Of a DNA stretch of 64,000 bases, positions 53,226 to 61,900 are shown one piece after another. Below the pieces are notes generated by a model. That model saw nothing but the letters and a program-made list of their open reading frames with translations, ran no database searches and was not told where the DNA came from. The translations under genes were made by a program, and so were the position numbers. This DNA is from Brenneria populi (GTDB lineage Bacteria; Pseudomonadota; Gammaproteobacteria; Enterobacterales; Enterobacteriaceae), in NCBI RefSeq assembly GCF_036016195.1, contig NZ_JAYWTM010000006.1, positions 1 through 64,000 on the forward strand. Reading direction: 5' to 3'. Within the stretch, counting starts at the first letter, position 1. The number at the start of each line of letters is the position of its first letter.

Positions 53226-54599
53226 TTAACGCAGTAACAGGTAGATCGTATCGTCGCCGCGCACGATGTTGAGCGCCAGCACCGGCGGTTTCGTTTCCAG
53301 AATCTTGCGTAATTGCGTGATGTTCTCTACGCGCTCGCGGTTGACGCCAACGATGATATCGCCTTTCTGTAGGCCCAACTGGGCGGCGGGCGAGTCTTTG
53401 GCAACGTTATCGATCTGGATGCCTTTGCCGCCGTTTTTCAACTGGCCGTTGGTCAAGGACGCGCCCTGTAAAGCGGGGTACAGCGTTTCCGCGCTCGTCG
53501 TGGTGGTACTGCTGTTATCCAGCACCACGCTGACTTCCAGCTGTTTCCCTTCGCGCAGCAGGCCGACCTTCACGGTTTTTCCGGGCGCGGTGGTGCCGAT
53601 TTTGGCGCGCAGTTCGGCGAAGCTGCCGATCGGTTTACCATCCAGCGAGGTCAGTACATCGCCCGCTTTGATGCCGGCTTTGGCGGCGGCGGACTGGGGC
53701 AGCACTTCGCTGACGAAGGCGCCGCGCTGAACGTCGACCTTAAAGGCTTTCGCCATTTCGGAGGTCATTTCGCTGCCCCTGATGCCCAGCACGCCGCGTC
53801 TTACTTCGCCGAACTCAACCAATTGCTGAGCCAGATTTTGCGCCATATTGCTGGGGATGGCGAAGCCGATGCCGATATTTCCGCCGCCGGGCGCCAGAAT
53901 CGCAGTGTTAATGCCGATCAGTTCGCCGTTGAGGTTAACCAATGCGCCGCCGGAGTTACCCCGGTTAATCGAGGCGTCCGTCTGGATAAAGTTTTCCAGC
54001 CCCTCCAGGTTCAGCCCGCTGCGGCCAAGCGCCGAGATGATTCCGGACGTCGCCGTTTGTCCCAGGCCGAAGGGGTTGCCCACCGCGACGGCGAAATCAC
54101 CGACGCGCAGGCGATCGGAGTCCGCCATTTTGACCTCGACGAGATTTTTGGCGTCGATAAGCTGAATCAAGGCGATGTCGCTCTGTTCGTCCCGGCCGAT
54201 CAGCTTCGCTTCGTATTCACGCCCGTCGTTCAACTGCACACGGATCTTGTCGGCGTTATTAATGACGTGATTGTTCGTTAGAACATAGCCTTTCGCCGCG
54301 TCGATAATGACGCCGGATCCCAATCCGGCGAAGGGGCGGGAGCTCTGTTTGTCCTGCGGAACGTTAGGGCCGAAGAAAAATTTGAACTCTTCGGGAATTC
54401 GCTGGCGCTGCACCTGAGTGCCTTCAATATGCACGCTGACCACGGCGGGTAAGACTTTTTCCAGCATCGGCGCCAGGCTGGGGAGCTGCTGCTGCCCCGG
54501 AACAACCGCAGGCAGCGTAGCGTGAGCCATCGGACTCGACAACAGGGCTAAACTGATGCCCATCGCCAGTGCATTAAATAATAAAGATTTTTTCTTCAT
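53226..54599 (-). CDS. degQ: Periplasmic serine protease/chaperone DegQ
   Basis: 457 residues from MKKKSLLFNALAMG; an in-frame ATG at 54686 would break the signal peptide. Signal peptide with cleavage near AHA (about residue 27). Catalytic triad H111, D141, S216 (NRGNSGG). Two PDZ domains (about 260-350 and 370-455). The short LA loop region favours DegQ over DegP. It degrades or holds misfolded periplasmic proteins. DegS lies downstream on the same strand. Confidence 0.95.
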   Translation of the reverse strand: MKKKSLLFNALAMGISLALLSSPMAHATLPAVVPGQQQLPSLAPMLEKVLPAVVSVHIEGTQVQRQRIPEEFKFFFGPNVPQDKQSSRPFAGLGSGVIIDAAKGYVLTNNHVINNADKIRVQLNDGREYEAKLIGRDEQSDIALIQLIDAKNLVEVKMADSDRLRVGDFAVAVGNPFGLGQTATSGIISALGRSGLNLEGLENFIQTDASINRGNSGGALVNLNGELIGINTAILAPGGGNIGIGFAIPSNMAQNLAQQLVEFGEVRRGVLGIRGSEMTSEMAKAFKVDVQRGAFVSEVLPQSAAAKAGIKAGDVLTSLDGKPIGSFAELRAKIGTTAPGKTVKVGLLREGKQLEVSVVLDNSSTTTTSAETLYPALQGASLTNGQLKNGGKGIQIDNVAKDSPAAQLGLQKGDIIVGVNRERVENITQLRKILETKPPVLALNIVRGDDTIYLLLR

Positions 54600-54808
54600 T
54601 GATAGTAACTCTCTCACAACCTGCGGATGAATAAAATGATGATATATAAACTTAAACACATGGTGAAGAGTCAGACTGGCAATCAATGTGTAAAGTTCAC
54701 TGGTGTTTCGTCAGCAGATTGTAACTGTAGATCGGGCGGCGGGTTTTGATGGAAACGGCGAAGTTGAAAACGTGAGGCCGGGCGCGCCTCACGCGGTCAG
54801 TTTACTGG

Positions 54809-55213
54809 CTACTTGCGGACCGGCGGTTCGCCGCGCAGCAAGCCGGATGCGCCGTCTGAGTAGTCGCGCGGCGGCATATCCACCGGCGCCTGATCGTTAT
54901 CCGCTTCCGCCTCGGTTAAACGATATTTAAAGGGATTATCCTGACCGGGAACATCCGGCAGTAAGTTATTGGAGCTTTTCGCCATATGCTGATAAAGCTG
55001 GCGGTAATCGCGCGCCATATTATCCAATAACTCGGCGCTGCGGGCGAAATGTCCGACCAACTCTTGACGGTACTCTTCCAGCTCCGCTTTGCTTTTTTCC
55101 AACTCGTGTTGTAATGCCTGCTGTTGCCGCATCTTACGGTTGCCGAAACGCATGGCGACGGCGCCGATGATAATACCGGCAATTAAACCAATCAGCGCAT
55201 ACTCCCAGGTCAT
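54809..55213 (-). CDS. zapG: Cell division/envelope protein ZapG (YhcB)
   Basis: 134 residues. One N-terminal membrane helix (about 3-22, YALIGLIAGIIIGAVAMRF), then a cytoplasmic coiled coil (about 28-85) and a disordered, acidic tail ending DYSDGASGLLRGEPPVRK. YhcB/ZapG links envelope growth and division in E. coli. It is divergent from zapE. Confidence 0.95.
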   Translation of the reverse strand: MTWEYALIGLIAGIIIGAVAMRFGNRKMRQQQALQHELEKSKAELEEYRQELVGHFARSAELLDNMARDYRQLYQHMAKSSNNLLPDVPGQDNPFKYRLTEAEADNDQAPVDMPPRDYSDGASGLLRGEPPVRK

Positions 55214-55434
55214 AATTACTCCTATTTTGACTCATTGTTCCGTAGGGGGTTTTCACTTAATAATAGTCACTATAACCGCTAACCTTGTCTGAGTGGAATC
55301 CTGAAGCGCGATGACGACGGGGAATGTTGATTTCTCTCTGGCATCAAGGTGGTTAACTGCTACGATTACGGCGTAAATCGACGGCAACGCGCGACAAAAC
55401 GCGATTAACTTTTTTCTCAGGGACAGCGAACATT

Positions 55435-56565
55435 ATGCAGCAAACGACACCGTTGGCGCTTTATCAGCAGGCGCTGTCAGCCGGAGAGTACCAACCTGAC
55501 GACGTACAGCATCAGGCCATGGTGCGGTTAGACAAGATCTATCGGGAGCTGTGCGAGCGCGCAGCGCATTCCGACGGCGATGTCTCGGGACCGTTGGGAA
55601 AATGGCGCGCGTGGTTGGGAAGGCGCGAAAAGAGCGCCCCGCTTCCCGTGCAGGGGTTATACCTGTGGGGCGGCGTCGGCCGCGGCAAAACCTGGCTGAT
55701 GGATCTGTTTTTCCACAGTCTGCCGACGCAGCGGAAACTGCGGCTGCACTTCCACCGTTTTATGCTGCGGGTGCATGAGGAACTGAACCAGCTGCAGGGG
55801 CAGGAAAACCCATTGGAAAAAGTGGCCGATGGTTTTAAGTCCGCAACGGACGTGCTGTGCTTTGACGAGTTTTTCGTTACCGATATTACCGACGCCATGC
55901 TGCTGGGCGAGTTATTGCGCGCTCTGTTTGCTCGCGGCATCACCCTGGTGGCGACGTCTAATATTCCGCCGGACGATTTGTATCGCAACGGCCTGCAGCG
56001 GGCGCGCTTTTTACCGGCCATTGCGCTGATCAAGCAATATTGCCAGGTGGTCAATGTCGATGCCGGCATTGACTACCGGCTACGCACGCTAACGCAGGCG
56101 CATCTTTATCTGACGCCGTTGGGCGATGGCACCGAAGCCGAAATGCGGCGGATGTTCACCCGGCTGTCGGGGCGGGGGTGGGAGACGCCGGGGCCGATCC
56201 TGGAGATAAACCATCGTCCGCTGCCGACGCTGGGCGCGAGCGAGGGCGTGCTGGCCGTCGACTTCTCTACGCTGTGCGTGCAGGCGCGCAGCCAGAATGA
56301 CTATATTGCGCTTTCTCGTCTTTACCACAGCGTATTGCTGCACAACGTGACGATCATGGGGCGCGCGGAGGAGAATACCGCCCGCCGGTTTTTGGCGCTG
56401 GTCGACGAGTTTTATGAACGGCGGATAAAGCTGATCATCTCCGCCGAGGCCTCCATGTATGAAATTTATCAAGGCGAACATCTGAAATTCGAATACCAGC
56501 GCTGCTTATCGCGCCTACAGGAGATGCAGAGCGAGGCGTATTTACGCCAGCCGCATTTAGCCTAG
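55435..56565 (+). CDS. zapE: Cell division ATPase ZapE
   Basis: 376 residues, AFG1-type AAA-like ATPase. Walker A GGVGRGKT (about 80-87), Walker B VLCFDEFFVTD. It associates with the Z ring and destabilises FtsZ polymers when active. It is divergent from zapG, the conserved arrangement, and upstream of rplM. Confidence 0.95.
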   Translation: MQQTTPLALYQQALSAGEYQPDDVQHQAMVRLDKIYRELCERAAHSDGDVSGPLGKWRAWLGRREKSAPLPVQGLYLWGGVGRGKTWLMDLFFHSLPTQRKLRLHFHRFMLRVHEELNQLQGQENPLEKVADGFKSATDVLCFDEFFVTDITDAMLLGELLRALFARGITLVATSNIPPDDLYRNGLQRARFLPAIALIKQYCQVVNVDAGIDYRLRTLTQAHLYLTPLGDGTEAEMRRMFTRLSGRGWETPGPILEINHRPLPTLGASEGVLAVDFSTLCVQARSQNDYIALSRLYHSVLLHNVTIMGRAEENTARRFLALVDEFYERRIKLIISAEASMYEIYQGEHLKFEYQRCLSRLQEMQSEAYLRQPHLA

Positions 56566-56600
56566 CGCGCAGGGGTTTCTCAAACGAACAAGAAAAAAGG

Positions 56601-56796
56601 TCGATTTTCGCCAACGACTTCTCTATAATCTTGCAACCCCACGTTACAACGAAGTTTTTTTCCCAAAAACTTTATAGTGCCGGCAATGGCTATTCGAAGG
56701 GGTAGGTTTGCTGGACTTGATGGTCGTGTGAGCCTCAACTGTTTTTGAGCGTTTGGGTGTTCACCAACGTGTAACTAATTATTGGGTAAGCTTTTA
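56601..56796 (+). promoter_or_regulatory. rplM promoter and L13-type mRNA leader
   Basis: TATAAT at 56624-56629 with TCGATT (56601-56606) 17 bases upstream. The transcript would have a leader of about 160 bases, containing the GTTTGCTGGACTTGATGG block before the rplM ATG. In E. coli L13 represses its own operon by binding this leader; the fold was not computed here. Confidence 0.5.
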
Positions 56797-57225
56797 ATGA
56801 AAACTTTTACAGCTAAACCAGAAACCGTAAAACGCGACTGGTACGTTGTTGACGCGAGCGGTAAGACCCTGGGTCGCCTCGCAACTGAACTGGCTAGTCG
56901 TCTGCGCGGCAAGCATAAAGCGGAATACACTCCGCACGTTGATACCGGTGATTACATCATCGTTCTGAACGCCGACAAAGTCGCCGTAACCGGCAACAAG
57001 CGCGCAGACAAAATGTATTACCACCACACCGGCCACATCGGTGGTATCAAACAAGCGACCTTTGAAGAGATGATTGCCCGCCGTCCTGAGCGTGTGATTG
57101 AAATCGCGGTTAAAGGCATGCTGCCGAAGGGCCCGCTGGGTCGTGCCATGTTCCGTAAACTGAAAGTTTACGCGGGTACTGAGCACAATCACGCGGCACA
57201 GCAACCGCAAGTTCTGGACATTTAA
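56797..57225 (+). CDS. rplM: 50S ribosomal protein L13
   Basis: 142 residues from MKTFTAKPETVKRDWYVVDA, the universal bacterial start; a longer in-frame start at 56782 is rejected. L13 is an early 50S assembly protein. Characteristic KTLGRLATELASRLRGKHK, KMYYHHTGHIGGIK and GMLPKGPLGRAMFRKLKVY blocks. It heads the rplM-rpsI operon; rpsI starts 15 bases after it. Confidence 0.98.
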   Translation: MKTFTAKPETVKRDWYVVDASGKTLGRLATELASRLRGKHKAEYTPHVDTGDYIIVLNADKVAVTGNKRADKMYYHHTGHIGGIKQATFEEMIARRPERVIEIAVKGMLPKGPLGRAMFRKLKVYAGTEHNHAAQQPQVLDI

Positions 57226-57240
57226 TCGGGATTATAGGCA

Positions 57241-57633
57241 ATGGCTGAAAATCAATACTACGGCACTGGTCGCCGCAAAAGCTCCGCCGCTCGCGTATTT
57301 ATCAAACCGGGCAGTGGCAATATCGTTATCAACCAGCGTAGTCTGGAACAGTACTTCGGTCGTGAAACTGCCCGCATGGTAGTTCGCCAACCGCTGGAAC
57401 TGGTAGACATGGTTGAAAAACTGGATCTGTACATCACCGTTAAAGGTGGTGGTATCTCTGGTCAGGCCGGCGCGATCCGTCACGGCATCACCCGCGCGCT
57501 GATGGAGTATGACGAGTCTCTGCGTGGCGAACTGCGTAAAGCCGGTTTCGTTACCCGCGATGCCCGTCAGGTTGAACGTAAGAAAGTCGGCCTGCGTAAA
57601 GCGCGTCGTCGTCCTCAGTTCTCCAAGCGTTAA
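57241..57633 (+). CDS. rpsI: 30S ribosomal protein S9
   Basis: 130 residues. S9 contacts P-site tRNA through its C-terminal basic tail (RRPQFSKR, with the terminal SKR). YYGTGRRKSSAARVF, GGGISGQAGAIRHGI and GFVTRDARQVERKKVGLRKARRR are the family hallmarks. It is followed by a strong terminator. Confidence 0.98.
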   Translation: MAENQYYGTGRRKSSAARVFIKPGSGNIVINQRSLEQYFGRETARMVVRQPLELVDMVEKLDLYITVKGGGISGQAGAIRHGITRALMEYDESLRGELRKAGFVTRDARQVERKKVGLRKARRRPQFSKR

Positions 57634-57665
57634 TTTCCTGCTGCAATCGCAGCGAAATCAATGCG

Positions 57666-57695
57666 AAAAACCCGGCGCCTGTCGCCGGGTTTTTT
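57666..57695 (+). terminator. Intrinsic terminator after rpsI
   Basis: A 12-bp stem AAAAACCCGGCG/CGCCGGGTTTTT with a five-base loop and a run of six T. It starts 33 bases past the rpsI stop. Confidence 0.9.
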
Positions 57696-57765
57696 ATTGC
57701 GCCATGGCAAGCGATGTTAAAGATCGCTTGCGGCGCTTTTTTATTTGTAGCGTCGGCTTCTTGAC

Positions 57766-58383
57766 TTACCCCAGGGGCGCCAGCGCGAATGCGCGCGCGC
57801 GCGCGAACTCTTTTTCATCTTCCATCAGCGCGGCCACGTTAGCGGCGGCCTCGCAGGCCACCCATCTGAAGATCAGCTCTTCGGGATCGAGATCAGCCGG
57901 CAGCTCATCGGCCTGCCGCGCCTGCGCGATCAGTTCCTGAAATCGCGCGCGTTTCGCCCTGCGGTAAGTCTCTATGCGTTCTCGTATCGCGCCGGGCCGG
58001 CAGCGGAATTCACTGCTGACGGCATTAAGGAAACAACCGCCGCGCAGCTCGCGCTTGCCGACGAAAGCGTACCAGTTATCAAGCAGGCCGGTCAGGCGGG
58101 CCAGCGGCGTCGCCTTGCTCATGGCCGGCTCGACGACGCGGCGGCGGTAAATCGCCATCGCTTCATCCAGGGTAGCCAGCTGCAGCTGTTCGCGGCTGCC
58201 GAACAGCACCTGGATATTGCTTTTTCGCACGCCGGCGGCGCTGCCTACCCGCCCGAACGTCAGCCCCTCCAGCCCCTCTTCGGAGGCCAGATTAACCGCC
58301 TCGCGCAGGATGAGGCTACGCGAGCGATCGCCGCGCAGGCGGCGCCCGTCCTGCGCGGTCGTGGAGGAAAGGCGTTCGGTCAT
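57766..58383 (-). CDS. TetR/AcrR-family transcriptional regulator
   Basis: 205 residues. N-terminal TetR helix-turn-helix (about 22-68: LILREAVNLASEEGLEGLTFGRVGSAAGVRKSNIQVLFGSREQL), then a ligand-binding domain with the TetR_C block RGGCFLNAVSSEFR. It is divergent from an MFS exporter over a shared 74-base control region, so it most likely represses that gene. The ligand is unknown. GC-rich; part of a gene pair not found here in E. coli. Confidence 0.9.
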   Translation of the reverse strand: MTERLSSTTAQDGRRLRGDRSRSLILREAVNLASEEGLEGLTFGRVGSAAGVRKSNIQVLFGSREQLQLATLDEAMAIYRRRVVEPAMSKATPLARLTGLLDNWYAFVGKRELRGGCFLNAVSSEFRCRPGAIRERIETYRRAKRARFQELIAQARQADELPADLDPEELIFRWVACEAAANVAALMEDEKEFARARAFALAPLG

Positions 58384-58415
58384 GGCGAGATCTCCTTGTG
58401 ATTTTGTTTTATTCT

Positions 58416-58442
58416 AGTATAAATACGATCGTACGTATTTAT
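58416..58442. promoter_or_regulatory. Palindromic operator in the tetR-MFS control region
   Basis: Arms ATAAATACG (58419-58427) and CGTATTTAT (58434-58442) are perfect inverted repeats with a 6-base centre; an inner TACGATCGTA palindrome overlaps it. A TATACT -10-like hexamer for tetR lies on its left edge on the minus strand (58416-58421). Position and symmetry fit a TetR dimer site controlling both genes. Confidence 0.7.
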
Positions 58443-58457
58443 TTTTGAGTGAACGTC

Positions 58458-59885
58458 ATGAAAAATTCGTTCTTCGTCCCTGGGAACGCGAGCCGGCGCC
58501 GCTGGCGGGCGCTGGCGACGCTGCTTACCGGCAACTTCGTCGTCATCCTTGACCTATTTATTGTCCATGTGGCCATTCCCGAATTGCGTAGGGATCTGGC
58601 GGCAACCGATGCCCAGGTCCAGCTGGTGCTGGCCGCATATGCCGTCGCCTATGGCATGGGTTTGATGAACGGCGCGCGGCTGGGAGACATGCTGGGACGG
58701 AGGCGCATGTTCCTGTGGGGAATGGGGATATTCACCGCGGCTTCGCTGGGCTGCGGCCTGAGTCCGACGGCCAATGCGCTGATTCTGGCGCGGATCGTTC
58801 AGGGCGCGGGGGCGGCCCTGTTGATGCCCCAGGTGTTGGCCTCGATCCGTCTGCTGTTTGAAGCTGAAGAACGCGCCACAGCCTTCACCGTCATGGGGGC
58901 GGTGCAGGGCGCGGCCGCCGCGGCGTCGCAGCTGCTGGGCGGCTGGTTTATCACCCATGCGCCCGGCGAACTGGGCTGGCGCATGGTGTTCCTTATCAAT
59001 GTGCCGGTCGGCGTGCTGGCTCTTGCGCTTGGCCGACGGCTGCCTGAGTTTGTCCTGGAGCCGGCGCGTCTGGATATCAAAGGGGCGCTGGCGGGACTGG
59101 CCGGCATGGCGCTGTTGCTGGTGCCGGTCATGCTCGGTCGCGAGCACGGCTGGCCTTGGTGGTCGTGGAGCCTGCCGCTGTTATCGCTGGCGTTCTGGGG
59201 CGGTTTCCTGAGTTACGAGCGGCGGCTGCAGGCTGCCGGCGGCCTGCCGCTGTTCGATGTCGCGCTGCTGCGCAACCGGCCGTTCCTGGCCGGCGCCTGC
59301 GGCTTCTTTCTTTTCTACTCGGCGATAAGCTCTTTCTTTCTTGCCCTGACCCTGTTGTTGCAGGGCGGACTGCATCTGTCGCCTTTGACCGCCGGCGCTA
59401 TCTTCACGCCCTCCGCTATTGCCTTCTTTGCCGGCTCAATGGCCGCTCCCCGTCTCCGGGGGGCGCTGGGCGGGAAGACGCTGTATGCGGGCCTGCTGAT
59501 TTTCATCGCGGGCCTGGCCCTTGCGGTATGGGTGGGCGCGAACCGGCCCGCCGCGCTGGGGTGGCTGGCGCTGGCATTGATCCTTAACGGCTTTGGCCAG
59601 GGTATGGCCATTCCCGCCGCATTGGGGAGTCTGCTGGGCCGCGTGCGGGACTCCCAGGCCGGCGTCGCCGCCGGTCTGGTCAGCACGCTGCAGGCGCTTG
59701 GCAACGCGACGGGCGTGACGATCGTCGGCGTCATTCTGTTTGCGCAATTGGCGCGAATTCCCGGCGAATCGGCCTCGGAATACGGGGCGGCGCTGGCCTG
59801 GGCCACGCTCTACAACCTATCGGCGGCGGGCGCCAGCCTCATGCTGTTCCGCTACATGCTGAATACGCGCCGCGAGGGCGATTGA
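58458..59885 (+). CDS. MFS drug-efflux type transporter (DHA2-like)
   Basis: 475 residues from MKNSFFVPGNASRR; GAGTGA lies 5 bases upstream, so this ATG is preferred to the GTG at 58449. About 14 membrane segments, DHA2 family. Motif A-like GARLGDMLGRRRMF (about 68-81), motif C-like PQVLASIRLLF region and WRMVFLINVPVGVLAL, typical of the family. It probably exports a toxic compound sensed by the neighbouring TetR. The substrate cannot be told. Confidence 0.9.
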   Translation: MKNSFFVPGNASRRRWRALATLLTGNFVVILDLFIVHVAIPELRRDLAATDAQVQLVLAAYAVAYGMGLMNGARLGDMLGRRRMFLWGMGIFTAASLGCGLSPTANALILARIVQGAGAALLMPQVLASIRLLFEAEERATAFTVMGAVQGAAAAASQLLGGWFITHAPGELGWRMVFLINVPVGVLALALGRRLPEFVLEPARLDIKGALAGLAGMALLLVPVMLGREHGWPWWSWSLPLLSLAFWGGFLSYERRLQAAGGLPLFDVALLRNRPFLAGACGFFLFYSAISSFFLALTLLLQGGLHLSPLTAGAIFTPSAIAFFAGSMAAPRLRGALGGKTLYAGLLIFIAGLALAVWVGANRPAALGWLALALILNGFGQGMAIPAALGSLLGRVRDSQAGVAAGLVSTLQALGNATGVTIVGVILFAQLARIPGESASEYGAALAWATLYNLSAAGASLMLFRYMLNTRREGD

Positions 59886-60159
59886 GAGCGAACCTCGCTG
59901 AAAAATCTTTTCATCGAAATAATAGTCTTTATTTTCCGTATGTTAACGATGAAATTACGCGGTAATCCCCACAAAACGAACAAAATCTGATACACTGTCC
60001 GCCGATTTTATGCCTGTTTGCCAGCAAGTGGTTTTTTGTTAAAAAGACTGGTTTTGCCAAGTGGTTTTTTCTCCCGAATGACAAAATGCAGATAAGGGTT
60101 TGCAGGATAACAGCAGATCGGCTATTCGCCGTATTTTCTCGATAAACTTGGAGGTTTTC
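59886..60159. other. Region upstream of sspA
   Basis: 274 bases, AT-rich, with the sspA promoter. The 13-base string CAAGTGGTTTTTT occurs twice (60025-60037 and 60058-60070; period 33). A TACACT hexamer (59991-59996) is a possible -10. No gene seen. Confidence 0.4.
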
Positions 60160-60801
60160 ATGGCTGTCGCTGCCAACAAACGTTCGGTAATGACGCTGTT
60201 TTCTGGTCCGTCCGACATTTTTAGCCATCAGGTCCGCATTGTCCTGGCGGAAAAAGGTGTGAGTGTCGAGATTGAGCAGGTAGACATGGATAATCTGCCG
60301 CAGGATCTTATTGACCTCAATCCTTATGGCTCGGTTCCGACCCTCGTTGACCGTGAACTGACGCTCTACGAATCGCGTATTATCATGGAATATCTGGATG
60401 AGCGTTTCCCTCATCCGCCGCTGATGCCGGTTTACCCGGTCGCGCGCGGCAACAGTCGCCTGATGATGCACCGCATTGAGAACGACTGGTATTCTTTGTT
60501 GAAGAAAATCATGCAGGGCAGCGCTCAGGAAGCCGACGGCGCGCGTAAACAGCTGCGTGAAGAGCTGCTGGCGATTGCGCCGGTTTTCAACGAAGCGCCT
60601 TACTTCATGAGCGAAGAGTTCAGTCTGGTGGACTGCTATCTGGCTCCCCTGTTATGGCGCCTGCCGCAATTGGGGATTGAACTGAGCGGCTCCGGCGCGA
60701 AAGAGCTGAAAGGTTACATGACGCGCGTATTTGAGCGTGATGCGTTTCTGGCTTCCCTTACCGAAGCTGAACGTGAAATGCGTTTGCAAACCAGAGGTTA
60801 A
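60160..60801 (+). CDS. sspA: Stringent starvation protein A
   Basis: 213 residues from MAVAANKRSVMTLFSGPSD; GGAG lies about 6 bases upstream, and the longer in-frame start at 60100 is rejected. Glutathione S-transferase-like fold without GST activity. It binds RNA polymerase with sigma-70 and promotes acid and starvation responses. It is followed by sspB after 5 bases. Confidence 0.96.
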   Translation: MAVAANKRSVMTLFSGPSDIFSHQVRIVLAEKGVSVEIEQVDMDNLPQDLIDLNPYGSVPTLVDRELTLYESRIIMEYLDERFPHPPLMPVYPVARGNSRLMMHRIENDWYSLLKKIMQGSAQEADGARKQLREELLAIAPVFNEAPYFMSEEFSLVDCYLAPLLWRLPQLGIELSGSGAKELKGYMTRVFERDAFLASLTEAEREMRLQTRG

Positions 60802-60806
60802 ACGAC

Positions 60807-61307
60807 ATGGCGTTGTCTCAACTGTCTCCGCGTCGTCCGTATCTGTTGCGGGCCTTCTATGATTGGTTGCTGGATAACCAGTTGACGCCCCACCTGGTGG
60901 TCGATGTGACGCTGCCGGGCGTCATGGTGCCGATGGAGTTTGCCCGCGACGGGCAGATTGTGCTGAATATCGCCCCTCGCGCCGTTGGCGGCCTTGAGTT
61001 AGCTGATGACAGCGTGCGCTTCAGCGCCCGTTTCGGCGGCGTGCCGCGTCAGGTTTATGTGCCTATGACGGCGGTGCTGGCTATTTACGCCCGCGAAAAC
61101 GGGGCAGGCACCATGTTTGAGCCGGAACCCGCTTATGAGTCGGCGGGAGAGTTTGACAATTCGCAGGATGAAACCGCCACATCCGGCACGGTGATGTCGA
61201 TCGTTGATAATAATCCGCCAGTCGTGACGGATGAAGATGGTCATCCTGATGATGAACCTCCCCAGCCTCCCAAGGGGGGCAGGCCCTCGTTACGGGTCGT
61301 TAAATAG
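60807..61307 (+). CDS. sspB: ClpXP protease specificity factor SspB
   Basis: 166 residues. It tethers ssrA-tagged proteins to ClpXP. The N-terminal substrate-binding domain (1-110, RPYLLRAFYDWLLDNQLTPHLVVD) is followed by an acidic flexible linker and the C-terminal ClpX-binding module GGRPSLRVVK. Confidence 0.97.
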   Translation: MALSQLSPRRPYLLRAFYDWLLDNQLTPHLVVDVTLPGVMVPMEFARDGQIVLNIAPRAVGGLELADDSVRFSARFGGVPRQVYVPMTAVLAIYARENGAGTMFEPEPAYESAGEFDNSQDETATSGTVMSIVDNNPPVVTDEDGHPDDEPPQPPKGGRPSLRVVK

Positions 61308-61316
61308 CGTATGCGC

Positions 61317-61343
61317 GCAAGGGCACGGTTAGCGTGCCCTTGC
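61317..61343 (+). terminator. Terminator hairpin after sspB
   Basis: Perfect 11-bp stem GCAAGGGCACG/CGTGCCCTTGC with a five-base loop, 9 bases past the sspB stop. The T-tract is weak (TACATTC). Confidence 0.6.
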
Positions 61344-61420
61344 TACATTCTGAGCCGGCGCTTTTGATGTAAGGGCATCGTTGTTTGATGCTGATTTTAT
61401 GTTTCATGACGGAGGAGAGG

Positions 61421-61825
61421 ATGAATAAAGGACGCTGTTTATGCGGCGGCGTGACTATCGCAACCGAGAATGCGATTAAAGAGGTGACGGCCTGTCATTG
61501 CGGGATGTGTGAAAAGTGGAGCGGCGGACCCTTTATGTCAGTCAACTGCCAGAACGCGATATCGATAGAGGGCGAAGCCAATATCACCTCATATCGCTCT
61601 TCAGAATGGGCGGAGCGGGCATTTTGCAAAGTGTGCGGCACGCACCTGTTCTTCAAATTGCTTTCGCCGGAGACCTACTTCGTTCCTGTCGAACTGTTTG
61701 ACGGGAATAGCGAGAAACAGCTGGTCGCCCAGATCTATATCGATAAGAAGCCCGATTACTACGCGTTTGCGCAGAAGACCCGGGAAATGACGGAACAGGA
61801 AATTGTGGATTCATACCAGCCGTAA
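61421..61825 (+). CDS. GFA (glutathione-dependent formaldehyde-activating) family protein
   Basis: 134 residues from MNKGRCLCGGV; GGAGGAGAGG directly precedes this ATG. Zn-binding CENP-V/GFA domain: CLCGG (6-10), CHCGMC (26-31) and CKVCGTH (71-77) hold the metal-binding cysteines. Family members include Gfa, but many have no proven activity, so the reaction is unknown. It stands between sspB and the budC genes with no partner for formaldehyde oxidation nearby. Confidence 0.85.
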   Translation: MNKGRCLCGGVTIATENAIKEVTACHCGMCEKWSGGPFMSVNCQNAISIEGEANITSYRSSEWAERAFCKVCGTHLFFKLLSPETYFVPVELFDGNSEKQLVAQIYIDKKPDYYAFAQKTREMTEQEIVDSYQP

Positions 61826-61900
61826 TCTCTTCAGATGCGTATTCCGGCGGCGCGCAACCGAACGTGGAGCCCGGTTGCTTATGGAACGGACGGTTCGCGC

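Noticed and set aside
57776..57806. GCGCGCGCGCG run near the 3' end of tetR as a possible Z-DNA or recombination signal
   Set aside because: It encodes Arg/Ala codons at the end of an intact gene in GC-rich DNA, so no special role is needed.
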